Source of the DNA: Dehalococcoidia bacterium
Lineage (GTDB): Bacteria; Chloroflexota; Dehalococcoidia; Lucifugimonadales; UBA3495
Direction: 5' to 3'
Assembly (NCBI GenBank): GCA_022450395.1
Contig: JAKUQE010000026.1
Span: 1 to 42,470 of the forward strand
DNA length: 42,470 bases
Shown here: in pieces, positions 23,795 to 32,148 of the stretch
How positions within the stretch are numbered: the first letter of the stretch is position 1
Layout: every line of letters begins with the position of its first letter
Notes under the pieces: generated by a model
What the model saw: only the letters and a program-made list of their open reading frames with translations
Database searches by the model: none
Told to the model about the DNA's origin: nothing
Translations under genes and position numbers: made by a program

Positions 23795-23867
23795 TCCTTC
23801 GACAGGCTCAGGACGAACGGAATATGGGTTTTCCTCCCTCCGTTCGTGGTGAGCTTGTCGAACCACA
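23795..23867. repeat. REP-like inverted repeat (TTCGACAGGCTCA family)
   Basis: The left arm GTCCTTCGACAGGCTCAGGA with CGAACGG (to 23820) is paired with the right arm CCGTTCGTGGTGAGCTTGTC with GAACCAC (23840-23867). Each arm is itself a small stem whose outer bases covary between arms (GTCC/GGAC against GTGG/CCAC). Related single arms occur at 28980-29006 and 32083-32111. It sits between two convergent genes. Confidence 0.8.
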
Positions 23868-23889
23868 TGGTTAGACTGGCTTCTCGCGG

Positions 23890-24747
23890 CTAGGTCGAAA
23901 TGCCGTCGAAGAAGTCGTCGGCGACGGTTTCCCCCGGTGCTATCTGGGGCAAAGCCTGGATGTAGTATTCCCGGCCAAGAACGGTTCGGGCAACATCCCG
24001 GGAGACCCGGTGGTAGGGCCAGTCGGCGGCGACCTGGGTGCGGTGGCATAGGATGCAGGCCATCTTCCGCTCCAGATGGAGGTCTATTTCCATCTGGAGG
24101 TGGATCTCTTTAGCGGGTGTACCTTCTTGGGCCCGCTCCGGCGATGGCAGGGGAAAGTCGATTCCGGCGTTGCGCAATGCCTGGGCCCACTCCATCCGGA
24201 AACCCTGGGGCCGGGCGCTGTAGAACAGGCGCACTGGAGCGTACGGTTCCAGGCCAATTGCAAGCTGGCCGGGAAACGCGTTGGCGTCGGCGGACCGGCG
24301 CACCGCTTCCGTGGTCTGACGGGAGATAGCGATATGGTCCGGGTGGCCGTATAGTCCTCCAGACTCGAAGGTCAGCACCACCTGAGGCCGGAAACGGCGT
24401 ATCTCTTCCACCAGTTGCTCCACGATTTCCTCGTCCGGTACGTTGATATAGGCGTTGGGGTATTCGTTGGCCTCGGAACCGGCCATCCCCGAGTCCCGGT
24501 AGCCCAATACCCGGTGGCTCGCTAGGCCCAATGCCTGGACGGCGCAGGACAGTTCAACCCGGCGGATGGAGCCCAAGGTCTCCCTGGTAGCGGCGCCGTC
24601 CTGCCGGATCTCCCCCTCTTCGCCTGAGGTGGCGGTGACTAGGCGAATCTCCACCCCCCGGGCCGCGTGAGCCGCCAGAGCTCCTCCAACGGGGAAGGCC
24701 TCGTCGTCGGGATGGGCGAAAAGAGCCAGCAATCGGTGCCCGGGCAT
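23890..24747 (-). CDS. PIG-L family deacetylase
   Basis: A 285-residue LmbE/PIG-L zinc hydrolase. The metal-binding AHPDDEAFPVGG is near residue 11 and YGHPDHIAIS near residue 133; TATSGEEGEIRQDG is the second conserved segment. The family removes acetyl groups from N-acetylglucosamine-type substrates, as in mycothiol (MshB), bacillithiol (BshB) or GPI synthesis; the substrate here is unknown. The length is close to MshB/Mca. ATG follows GGGAGACACC. It lies on the minus strand after the gamma-glutamyltransferase gene, with C/G-run hairpins between them. A link to low-molecular-weight thiol turnover is a tempting inference only. Confidence 0.87.
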   Translation of the reverse strand: MPGHRLLALFAHPDDEAFPVGGALAAHAARGVEIRLVTATSGEEGEIRQDGAATRETLGSIRRVELSCAVQALGLASHRVLGYRDSGMAGSEANEYPNAYINVPDEEIVEQLVEEIRRFRPQVVLTFESGGLYGHPDHIAISRQTTEAVRRSADANAFPGQLAIGLEPYAPVRLFYSARPQGFRMEWAQALRNAGIDFPLPSPERAQEGTPAKEIHLQMEIDLHLERKMACILCHRTQVAADWPYHRVSRDVARTVLGREYYIQALPQIAPGETVADDFFDGIST

Positions 24748-24818
24748 GGTGTCTCCCGTGTTGGTTTACCTATTCTGATATTGGATGAGAGTCGTTTAGT
24801 ACGACCCCCCACCTTAAT

Positions 24819-24871
24819 CCTCCCCCACAAGGGGGGAGGAGATAAGTCCCTTCCCCCTTCATGGGGGAAGG
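24819..24871. repeat. Two adjacent C/G-run hairpins
   Basis: CCTCCCCC (24819-24826), ACAA, GGGGGGAGG (24831-24839) is followed by CCTTCCCCC (24849-24857), TTCAT, GGGGGAAGG (24863-24871). These are two strong stems in a row in the 184-bp gap between the gamma-glutamyltransferase and PIG-L genes. They may terminate transcription or be copies of a REP-like element. No clear U-run follows on the minus strand. Confidence 0.7.
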
Positions 24872-24931
24872 TTAGAATGGGGGTGATTGGCTACATAACT
24901 AACCAGCTTGATAAGGCACAAGCCAAAAAAC

Positions 24932-26560
24932 CTACCAGGCGGCGGCGTGTCCGTCGCCCCGGGGGTCTGAAGCACCCTTCAAGATGCCCCGCTCCCGGTC
25001 CAGCAGGATCAGCTGTACCTTGCCGTCGTGAGTTCCCGGCCTGCGGCGGGCGATTTTGTGCCCCAGCTTTTCCAATCCCTGTATCGCCGCCTCGGGCATT
25101 CCGGCCTCCACCCGCAACTCCATGGGTGTGTCCAGGCTCTCCGGGTCGGTGCCGGGGAAGCTCCACCACCTCGGGGCTTCCACTGCCTCCTGAGGATCCA
25201 TGCCGTAGTCAATCAGGTTGGTCAGGATCTGGAGACCGGATTGGGGCTGAAAATCCCCACCCGGAGTGCCGCCGACGATGGCCGGCTGTCCGTCCTTGGT
25301 GGTAAGGTAGCAGTTCAGGGTGTGCATCGTCCGCTTGCCCGGTTCGATCTCGTTGGGGTGGTTCTCCTCCAAACTGAAGCCACGCCCGGCCCGGTTGTTA
25401 AACAGGACTCCGGTATCCCCGGCGATGAATCCCGAGCCGAAGGCGTTGGAAAGGCTGTGGATCCAGGAGACGCAGTTGCCATCTCCGTCGGCCACGCAGA
25501 AGTAAGTGGTGTCGCCACCGGCCTTCACCGGTTCGATGGCGGGTAGCTCGGATGCGGCCCGAGTGGGATCGATCTCGCTCCGGCGGCGGGCGGCGTAATC
25601 CTTGGAGATCAACTGGTCCAGTGGCCATTCCACGAACTTGGGGTCGCCGGCCAGCCGGTTCCGGTCGCTGTAAGCGATCTTCTTGGCTTCGGCCATCAGA
25701 TGTATGGATTCGGCGCTATTGGGCCCCAGGGAGGCCAGGTCGAACCCTTCCACCATGTTCAGCATTTCCAACAATAAAAAGCCCTGGGACGGCGGGCGGG
25801 TCTGATAGACGGTGTGGCCCCGGTACATGGTGCTGAGGGGGTCGTAAACTTCGGCGTAATGTCCGGCGAAGTCGTCCTCGGTAAACAGGCCGCCGGCGCT
25901 GCGTAGCGCGGCGACCATCTCGCGGGTTAACTCACCCCGGTAAAACGCATCGGCGCCTCCGGCGGCTATCCGTTGTAAGGTGCGGGCTAGGCCGGCATTC
26001 ACTAATATATCGCCTTCATTGGGTGGTCGGCCGTTCGGCAAAAGGACCGAGGCGGTGGAAGGGAATTGGGACAGCTTGCTCACGCCGTTGGCCAGGTTCC
26101 TGCCGATGCCTGGGGGCACTGGGAAACCCTCCCGGGCGTAATTCTCGGCGGGCGCCAGAAGTTGGGCCAGGGGAAGCGTGCAGAAATTCTGGTGGATCAT
26201 CTCCCAGGCCGCCACTTCCCCCGGTACCGATATGGAGTGGGGACCTTCCAAGGGCATGGTGGCGTATCCCTGGGACCGGTAGTATTCGCCCGTCGCGCCG
26301 CTGGGGGCTATTCCGCTGCTGTTTACTCCCGTCACCTTGCCGGTGGCGGCTTCGTGGAGCAACACAAAGGAGTCTCCCCCTACGCCGCAGGATGGAATGA
26401 TGGTCACCGTCTCGGTGGCCGCTACGGCCAGCGCGGCGTCGAAAGCGTTGCCGCCGTCCTTGAGCACGTTGATTCCAACGGAAGCGGCCAAGGGCGAATT
26501 GGAGCAAATCATGCCCCGTTGCCCGTAAACCAGGTGTCTGGAAAGTCCAGTGATCGACAT
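24932..26560 (-). CDS. ggt: Gamma-glutamyltransferase family protein
   Basis: A 542-residue Ntn-hydrolase of the gamma-glutamyltranspeptidase family. AASVGINVLKDGGNAFDAALA and CGVGGDSFVLLH open the large subunit. The autoprocessing nucleophile Thr lies in GGDTTYFCVADGDGN at about residue 350, splitting the chain into large and small subunits. GGTPGGDFQPQ is near the C-terminus. The chosen ATG at 26560 follows a GAGAGGGG ribosome site and begins family similarity. There is no obvious signal peptide, so it may be cytoplasmic. Activity could be glutathione/gamma-glutamyl turnover or a cephalosporin-acylase-like hydrolysis. Confidence 0.9.
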   Translation of the reverse strand: MSITGLSRHLVYGQRGMICSNSPLAASVGINVLKDGGNAFDAALAVAATETVTIIPSCGVGGDSFVLLHEAATGKVTGVNSSGIAPSGATGEYYRSQGYATMPLEGPHSISVPGEVAAWEMIHQNFCTLPLAQLLAPAENYAREGFPVPPGIGRNLANGVSKLSQFPSTASVLLPNGRPPNEGDILVNAGLARTLQRIAAGGADAFYRGELTREMVAALRSAGGLFTEDDFAGHYAEVYDPLSTMYRGHTVYQTRPPSQGFLLLEMLNMVEGFDLASLGPNSAESIHLMAEAKKIAYSDRNRLAGDPKFVEWPLDQLISKDYAARRRSEIDPTRAASELPAIEPVKAGGDTTYFCVADGDGNCVSWIHSLSNAFGSGFIAGDTGVLFNNRAGRGFSLEENHPNEIEPGKRTMHTLNCYLTTKDGQPAIVGGTPGGDFQPQSGLQILTNLIDYGMDPQEAVEAPRWWSFPGTDPESLDTPMELRVEAGMPEAAIQGLEKLGHKIARRRPGTHDGKVQLILLDRERGILKGASDPRGDGHAAAW

Positions 26561-26787
26561 ATTCCCCTCTCGTACCCACATTGTACGGCCGAAAGCGGTC
26601 GCTTGGGCCAGTTTAAAGTGGCGCATTAGGGTAGTCAATGGCCGTGTTTGACAGCCCCAACGGGTGATACTACAATCGACCACGATGAGGCTGGGCGAAC
26701 ACCGGCCTAGAGACGAATACGATGCGCCGCCGGAGACAGCCTACGAGCGCTGGATCTGGCGGCGGCACAGAACGGCGGGAGGTCGAG

Positions 26788-27756
26788 ATGGCGGAGATAC
26801 TAGGCATCGGATGTTCCCATGGGCCCATCATCCTGACCCCTCCGGAGGTGTGGCATAAAGGCCGGGAACGGATCTACGCCCGTGTTTCCAACTATGAAAA
26901 ACCGGCTCGGCTACTGGAAGAGCTTGGTCAGGACAACGGACTGAGTCAGGACCGGCACGACCATGAGAAAATCATGGAGTCCTTCCAGATCATGCACGAC
27001 AAACTCCACGAGTGGAACCCCGACGTGGTCATGATTATCGGCGACGACCAAGCGGAGAATTTCTTGCAGGACAATCTTCCTCCCTTCTGCCTTTACACCG
27101 GCGAAGAGGCGGACGGTTATCCCTTCCGCCGTGCGGCCCAAACTAATCTTTGGGACGCTGATCCCGAGACCAAGTACACTTTCCGATGTCCCAAGGCGTT
27201 CTCCCAGGACATGCGGAACCACCTGATACGAAACGGAGTGGACATGGCTTCTTCCAGTTCCCTGAAAGGATGGGACTGGGGCCTGGCCCACGCCATAATC
27301 AATCCATTGATGTTCCTAGACCCTGAGGGAAAGTTCCCCCTGCTACCTCTCTTCGTGAACTGCTACGGGGAAGAGGCCGGGCCCGATTATCCGCCCCGGC
27401 CCACTCCCAAGCGGTGCTACGAAGTGGGGCAAACCATCCGCAAGTTCCTGGACACCCGCAGCGAACGCGTGGCGGTGGTGGCCTCTTCGAGTTGGTCCCA
27501 CAGCTTCCTGGCTCACAAGTTCCAGTGCCGCGAGATCGACATAGAAGCCGACCAGCGAAGTCTGGAGTTCGTGCGCACCGGCCAGGGCAGCAAGCTAGCG
27601 GAGCTTACCCCCGAGGAGATACAGGATTCGGGAGACCATGAGATCTTGAACTGGATAATCGCTCTGGGTATTCTGGGAGACCGGCCGGCGGAGATCGTCG
27701 ACGTGCGCGACTCCCACACCCAGTTGGCCTATCGAGTCGCCGCCATCTGGAACTGA
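26788..27756 (+). CDS. Class III extradiol ring-cleavage dioxygenase (LigB-like)
   Basis: A 322-residue protein from MAEILGIGCSHGPI, resembling the catalytic beta subunit of protocatechuate 4,5-dioxygenase (LigB superfamily). CSHGP offers the first iron-ligand His. HEWNPDVVMIIGDDQAENF is the conserved NPDxxVVxxxDH-like segment, with DDQ in place of the usual DH. VVASSSWSHSFL carries the catalytic His, and a late Glu region (REIDIEAD) is present. ATG at 26788 has GGGAGG upstream, which decides the start. It may open catechol-type rings meta-wise. The LLM monooxygenase gene follows 95 bases downstream. The altered DDQ leaves activity uncertain. Confidence 0.8.
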   Translation: MAEILGIGCSHGPIILTPPEVWHKGRERIYARVSNYEKPARLLEELGQDNGLSQDRHDHEKIMESFQIMHDKLHEWNPDVVMIIGDDQAENFLQDNLPPFCLYTGEEADGYPFRRAAQTNLWDADPETKYTFRCPKAFSQDMRNHLIRNGVDMASSSSLKGWDWGLAHAIINPLMFLDPEGKFPLLPLFVNCYGEEAGPDYPPRPTPKRCYEVGQTIRKFLDTRSERVAVVASSSWSHSFLAHKFQCREIDIEADQRSLEFVRTGQGSKLAELTPEEIQDSGDHEILNWIIALGILGDRPAEIVDVRDSHTQLAYRVAAIWN

Positions 27757-27851
27757 GCCCTTTCAGTTGGTGAACGCCTAATTCTAAGGGCAATAAATAG
27801 CCGAAAGAGTCTGAATGGTCCGCTCCCCTGGGGGAAGCGGAGGGAGAGGGT

Positions 27852-28943
27852 ATGCACTACGGCCTAGTCATGGAATGCGACTATCGGTACGGGACGACTC
27901 AGGAAGACGCCTTTCAAGAGGCTTTCGGACTAGTGGACGCCGCCGAGTCCGGCGGTCTTGACGGAGTCTGGTTGGCGGAACGGCATTTCGCCGCGCCTAG
28001 AAATCCACTGGATGCCGCCGGAGCGGGAATACCCTCTATAATTTCCGCGCCCTTGATCATGGCCAGCGCCATCGCGGCCCGGACCGAGCGTCTGCGGGTC
28101 GGTATCGCTGTCAGTGTGTTGCCCTTGAACCACCCGGTGCGCATGGCCGAAGAGGTAGCCACGGTTGACCATGTGAGCCGCGGGCGCTTCGACTTTGGCG
28201 TAGGGCGTAGCGGGTTCGCCAGATCCTATGAAGGCTACGGCATCCCTTACGAGGAAAGCCGCGAGCGCTTTGAGGAATGTCTGGAGGTCATCCTGGCCGC
28301 CTGGACCAACGAACGTTTTTCCCATCAAGGGAAGTTCTACGCCTTTGATAATGTTGCCGTTCTGCCCCAACCCTATCAGAAACCCCACCCACCCATCCGA
28401 GTGGCGGCCACCACCAAAGATACCTTCCCGCGCATGGCCGGTCAGGGCCGCAATATCTTTGTCGGCCTTAGAGGGATGGACCGTCCGGACCTGGCGTGGA
28501 ACTTGAAGGTCTACCGGGATGCCTGGCAAGAGGCGGGACATGACGGGGAAGGGGATGTACTTCTTCGTATCCCGGTATACGTAGGCAAAACCGACGAGGA
28601 AGCCTTTGCCCTGGCGGAAGAAAGCACCATGCGCAGTTATCGCCGTATGGCGGAGACCTTCGCCAAGTCAGCCGCCGGCGCCGGGACAACGGTATCGGAA
28701 GAGCGAGCCGAGCGGGGAAGGCGCCTTGCCGCGGTTACCTATGAGGACCTGCGGCGGGACCGTCTGGCTTACGGCAGTCCCGAAACCGTGGTGGAGCGCC
28801 TGAGGGACCTGACTCAGGACCTGCACCTATCCGGTATTATCGCTGAGATGAACGTGGGTGGACTGGTGCCCCGAGAGCATATTTTGGAGTCCGTGCGGCT
28901 TTATGCGGACGAAGTAGTTCCGGCCTTGCGGGATATCTGCTAA
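27852..28943 (+). CDS. LLM class flavin/F420-dependent oxidoreductase 1
   Basis: A 363-residue luciferase-like monooxygenase. GVWLAERHFA (about residue 37) and LRVGIAVSVLPLNHPVRMAEEVATVDHVSRGRFDFGVGRSG (about residues 83-120) are the family's barrel strands and flavin phosphate site. PQPYQKPHPPIRVAA follows. Members use reduced FMN or F420 to oxidise or reduce organic substrates. The start has GGAGGGAGAGGGT directly upstream. It follows the LigB-type gene on the same strand. SAR202-type bacteria are known for many such paralogues; this window has two. The cofactor is undecided. Confidence 0.87.
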   Translation: MHYGLVMECDYRYGTTQEDAFQEAFGLVDAAESGGLDGVWLAERHFAAPRNPLDAAGAGIPSIISAPLIMASAIAARTERLRVGIAVSVLPLNHPVRMAEEVATVDHVSRGRFDFGVGRSGFARSYEGYGIPYEESRERFEECLEVILAAWTNERFSHQGKFYAFDNVAVLPQPYQKPHPPIRVAATTKDTFPRMAGQGRNIFVGLRGMDRPDLAWNLKVYRDAWQEAGHDGEGDVLLRIPVYVGKTDEEAFALAEESTMRSYRRMAETFAKSAAGAGTTVSEERAERGRRLAAVTYEDLRRDRLAYGSPETVVERLRDLTQDLHLSGIIAEMNVGGLVPREHILESVRLYADEVVPALRDIC

Positions 28944-29234
28944 GGACGTTGCGTTAACCCCGAAGAGCGAAGCATCCGGCCCTCCGACAAGCTCAAGGCG
29001 AACGGGATTCATCGGCGGCATGGTGTTTCCATAAATCGTGTGCGGACGGAGGCACGTGCCGAAGCTGTGATCTGACTCGGGTCGTGAGGCCCTCTTGAGA
29101 TTTCATGTCCTCATGCATCTACTGGCCGGTTCATAGGTCAAAATCCTTCATTTACTCTACAGGCAGTTCCTCATGACCTTGTCTCAGATACTCTACAAAA
29201 CCGGCCTTAGCGAGCACTCTCCGGAGTATTTATC
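28944..29234. other. Intergenic region with one REP-like arm
   Basis: The 291 bases before the alpha/beta hydrolase gene hold one arm of the TTCGACA-type repeat (CTCCGACAAGCTCAAGGCGA near 28982-29001). The rest looks less GC-rich and has no coding pattern or clear promoter. It may contain the promoter of the hydrolase gene; nothing else is recognisable. Confidence 0.5.
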
Positions 29235-30134
29235 TTGAATGATTTATCAAGCGTGAAGTTCGTCCAGACACCGGTGCTAAATATAGGGTATGGAGAACAT
29301 GGAGACGCGTCTGGGTTTCCGATCGTACTCCTGCACGGATTTCCCTACGATGTGAGGTCTTGGGACGGGGTCGTGCCGCTCTTAACTGAGGCTGGATACC
29401 GGGTTCTTGTGCCATATCTTAGGGGATACGGGCCTACCAGCTTTCGTGATTCAGACTCCCCTCGCATGGCCGAGCAGGCGGCGATTGGTCAGGACCTTGT
29501 CGACTTTGCGGAAGCCCTGGGGATCGGCGAATTTGCGGTCGCGGGCTTTGATTGGGGCAATCGCGCCGCCTGTGTCACGGCTGTCTTGCAACCTCATATG
29601 GTCAAAGCTCTCGTGGCCATCGGCGGCTACTCGGTGCAGAATACGGTGTTGAGAGAGCATCCGGCTCGAGCTTCCGATGAAGCGAAACGGTGGTATCAGT
29701 GGTACTTCAATACTGAGCAGGGACGCGTGGGGTTGGAGGAGAATCGACGAGATATAATCCGCCACCTTTGGGAAACGTGGTCGCCAGGGTGGAAGTATAC
29801 GGACGAGGCCTTCAACGCTTCGGCTCCCTCCTTTGACAATCCCGACTTCGTGGAAATCACCCTCCATTCGTACCGGCACCGGCATAGGAATGCTCCGGGT
29901 GAGGATCGATTTATCGAAGTCGAGCGCAAGCTGGCGGAAGGCCCGCCAATCTCGGTGCCGTCCATCGTCCTACGAGGCGTGGACAGCGGCTTTGGACGAC
30001 CCACGGACGACCCGTCGGGAGACCAGGCGAAGTTCTCCAATCTCGTCGCCCGGCGGAATGTTGAGGGAGCGGGGCACGATCTTCCGGTGCAGCGTCCAGA
30101 CGCGGTTGCGGCGGCCCTGCTTGAGCTGTTGTAA
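29235..30134 (+). CDS. Alpha/beta hydrolase, epoxide hydrolase-like
   Basis: A 299-residue alpha/beta-hydrolase fold protein. IVLLHGFPYDVRSWD is the oxyanion-hole HGFP motif. The nucleophile elbow is VAGFDWGNRAA (about residue 104), with Asp rather than Ser as nucleophile, as in epoxide hydrolases and haloalkane dehalogenases. GAGHDLPVQRP has the catalytic His near the C-terminus. It lacks any signal peptide. The start appears to be TTG, with CCGGAG upstream at about ten bases. A GTG nine bases into the frame's first dozen codons is possible. Codon use looks slightly less GC-biased than its neighbours. The substrate is unknown. Confidence 0.83.
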   Translation: MNDLSSVKFVQTPVLNIGYGEHGDASGFPIVLLHGFPYDVRSWDGVVPLLTEAGYRVLVPYLRGYGPTSFRDSDSPRMAEQAAIGQDLVDFAEALGIGEFAVAGFDWGNRAACVTAVLQPHMVKALVAIGGYSVQNTVLREHPARASDEAKRWYQWYFNTEQGRVGLEENRRDIIRHLWETWSPGWKYTDEAFNASAPSFDNPDFVEITLHSYRHRHRNAPGEDRFIEVERKLAEGPPISVPSIVLRGVDSGFGRPTDDPSGDQAKFSNLVARRNVEGAGHDLPVQRPDAVAAALLELL

Positions 30135-30211
30135 GTTCTTGAACCTCACTGTCTGATTTTTAGTAAAATGTGGACACTTGTATCGTCTATACCAAGGCTT
30201 AAGAGAGCGTC

Positions 30212-31918
30212 ATGAACAGAAACGTTGAAGTGGGAAGCGTCGCCGAGGCCTATCTTGAACTGTTGGCGGCCCGGAACATAGAGTACTTCTTTGGCAACGG
30301 CGGGACCGACTTTGCTCCCATCATCGAAGCCTACGCCAAACGCATGACTCAGGAGCAACCGCTCCCCCGCCCGATCACCGTGCCCCATGAGGTGACGGCG
30401 GTGGCCATGGCCCACGGTTACACCATGATCACCGGCCGGCCGCAGGTGGTGATGGTGCACACTACCCCCGGCACCGCCAATGCCATGTCCGGCGTGATCA
30501 ACGCCTTTAAGTCCAACATACCCATGCTTTTCACCGCCGGCCGCACTCCCATCGCCGAAGGAGACGCCAAGGGTTCCCGCAACCTGAACATCCACTGGGC
30601 CCAGGAATCCTTCGACCAGGCGTCGATGGTCCGGGAGTGGGTAAAGTGGGATTATGAGCTTCGTCACGGCGCAGACCTGGAAGGAGTGGTGGACCGGGCG
30701 CTGGCCATCGCCCAGTCCGAACCCGCCGGACCGGTGTACCTTAGTCTTCCGAGAGAAGTCCTGGCCGAGGAATTGGAAAATTTCTCCTACGAAGCCCAGC
30801 CACGGATGAATAAATCGGAGGACAGAGTTCCAAGCCCGGAAGCCATCGCTAAAGCGGCCCGGCTATTGGTCGGGGCCAAGAATCCCATCGTGGTAACCCG
30901 GTCTGCCGGTAAAGACACACGCACGGTGCAGCCTTTTGTGGAATTGGCCGAGCTTCTGGGAATAGGCGTGATTGACGCAGGGGCATTGTATGCCAACTTC
31001 CCCAAGAGCCATCCCCTTTACGCGGGAGGAGACGTGGGGTCCAACCTCAAGGACGCCGACGTGGTGGTCGTTCTTGAGGCCGACGTTCCTTGGGCCACAA
31101 CCGGGTCGGCTCCCTCCTCCAATGCCCGAATCATCGGTATTGGTGAAGACCCGCTGTTCTCCAACTACCCAGTGCGTGGCTTCCATGTCGACCACAACCT
31201 GGCTGGGAGTCCTCGGCTTACACTGCGTGCTTTAGTCAACGCGGTGAAAGACATCGGAGTGGATTCTGCGGCGGTCCAGGCGCGGAAAGACAAGTTGTCT
31301 AGCTCCAGCCAACTGAGGCGTGAAGCAGCCCTGCAGCGGGCTGAAGATGGCAAGAACGACACCCCAATCAACAAGGCCTGGTTCTCTCGATGCTTGTCCG
31401 ACGTATTAGATGAAAACTCGATCGTGCTCAACGAATTGGGCGTGGACGTTTCCCAGTTGGAGTTCAATCATCCAGGGTCATTCTTCGGGTCACCACCCTC
31501 ATCCGGCCTCGGATGGGCATTGGGCGCTTCGTTGGGATCAAAGTTGGCGGCCCCGGAGAAAACCGTCATCTGCTGCGTGGGTGACGGTTCCTACATATTT
31601 GGGTCGGGCACGGCGGCTCACATCGTGTCCCAAGCTCAGAACCTGCCGGTGCTAAACATCGTGTGGAACAACGGTATCTGGAATGCCGTTCAGAGCGCCA
31701 CCAAGGTGACGTACGCCGACGGGTATGCGGTACGGAACAACGACTTCGCCGTAAGCACTCTGTCCCAGTCCTTCCAGTACGAGCTTATATGCCAGGCGGC
31801 CGGGGGATACGCCGAGCGCGTGGACGACCCCTCGCAGGTGCCCGAGGCCATCCAGCGGGCTTTGCACGCGGTCAAGGTGGAAAAGCGCCAAGCCTTGCTG
31901 AACATCATCGGGCAATAG
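30212..31918 (+). CDS. Thiamine-diphosphate-dependent enzyme (acetolactate synthase/benzoylformate decarboxylase superfamily)
   Basis: A 568-residue three-domain ThDP enzyme. The N-terminal PYR domain has ITVPHEVTAVAMAHGY with the cofactor-activating Glu (about residue 60). A central Rossmann-like domain spans about 200-340. The C-terminal PP domain has the ThDP motif GDGSYIFGSGTAAH and NIVWNN (about residues 455-490). It would decarboxylate a 2-oxo acid or carboligate aldehydes. With the alpha/beta hydrolase upstream and the flavin monooxygenases around it, a catabolic role is plausible. The substrate cannot be read from sequence. Confidence 0.85.
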   Translation: MNRNVEVGSVAEAYLELLAARNIEYFFGNGGTDFAPIIEAYAKRMTQEQPLPRPITVPHEVTAVAMAHGYTMITGRPQVVMVHTTPGTANAMSGVINAFKSNIPMLFTAGRTPIAEGDAKGSRNLNIHWAQESFDQASMVREWVKWDYELRHGADLEGVVDRALAIAQSEPAGPVYLSLPREVLAEELENFSYEAQPRMNKSEDRVPSPEAIAKAARLLVGAKNPIVVTRSAGKDTRTVQPFVELAELLGIGVIDAGALYANFPKSHPLYAGGDVGSNLKDADVVVVLEADVPWATTGSAPSSNARIIGIGEDPLFSNYPVRGFHVDHNLAGSPRLTLRALVNAVKDIGVDSAAVQARKDKLSSSSQLRREAALQRAEDGKNDTPINKAWFSRCLSDVLDENSIVLNELGVDVSQLEFNHPGSFFGSPPSSGLGWALGASLGSKLAAPEKTVICCVGDGSYIFGSGTAAHIVSQAQNLPVLNIVWNNGIWNAVQSATKVTYADGYAVRNNDFAVSTLSQSFQYELICQAAGGYAERVDDPSQVPEAIQRALHAVKVEKRQALLNIIGQ

Positions 31919-32027
31919 ACTTCCATTCCGGAATCTTGACACGGTTCGGGCTCCTGGATTCGCTCCCGCAAGAGACCTGTCGCAGCATGGCCATGGCGTT
32001 CCCGATTCACCGGTGATGCGGACTTAG

Positions 32028-32060
32028 ACGAGCTGGGTACAGCGTGGGTCAGCTCGTTTT
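32028..32060 (+). terminator. Terminator after the ThDP enzyme gene
   Basis: ACGAGCTG (32028-32035), a 14-base loop, CAGCTCGT (32050-32057), then TTTT. The stem is perfect over eight base pairs. It lies 109 bases after the stop, before a REP-like arm at 32083-32111. Confidence 0.55.
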
Positions 32061-32082
32061 CCCGTTCGCGGTAACCCCGTCT

Positions 32083-32111
32083 TCCCGTTCGTGGTGAGCT
32101 TGTCGAACCAC
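32083..32111. repeat. REP-like single arm (GTGGTGAGCTTGTCGAACCAC)
   Basis: The sequence from CCCGTTCGTGGTGAGCTTGT to GAACCAC equals the right arm of the inverted repeat at 23795-23867. It forms a short stem by itself (GTGG/CCAC). It lies in the gap between the convergent ThDP and HAD genes. Confidence 0.8.
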
Positions 32112-32148
32112 AGTGGTTGGTAGCGGGCTACCGAAAACCGCCCAGCGC

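Noticed and set aside
24819-24871. CRISPR-like or tandem repeat array.
   Set aside because: Only two unequal hairpins of C/G runs exist, with no spacer pattern. They are more like terminator or REP hairpins.
26561-26683. Gamma-glutamyltransferase N-terminal extension as a signal peptide.
   Set aside because: The extra 41 residues lack a hydrophobic core and include Trp/Cys/Arg without signal pattern. The ATG at 26560 has GAGAGGGG upstream.
27818-27838. Terminator before the first LLM gene.
   Set aside because: A CCGCT/AGCGG hairpin is present, but no T-run follows and it lies right at the ribosome site of the next gene.
28944-29234. A decayed gene before the alpha/beta hydrolase.
   Set aside because: No frame longer than a few dozen codons or recognisable motif appears; only a REP-like arm is identifiable.
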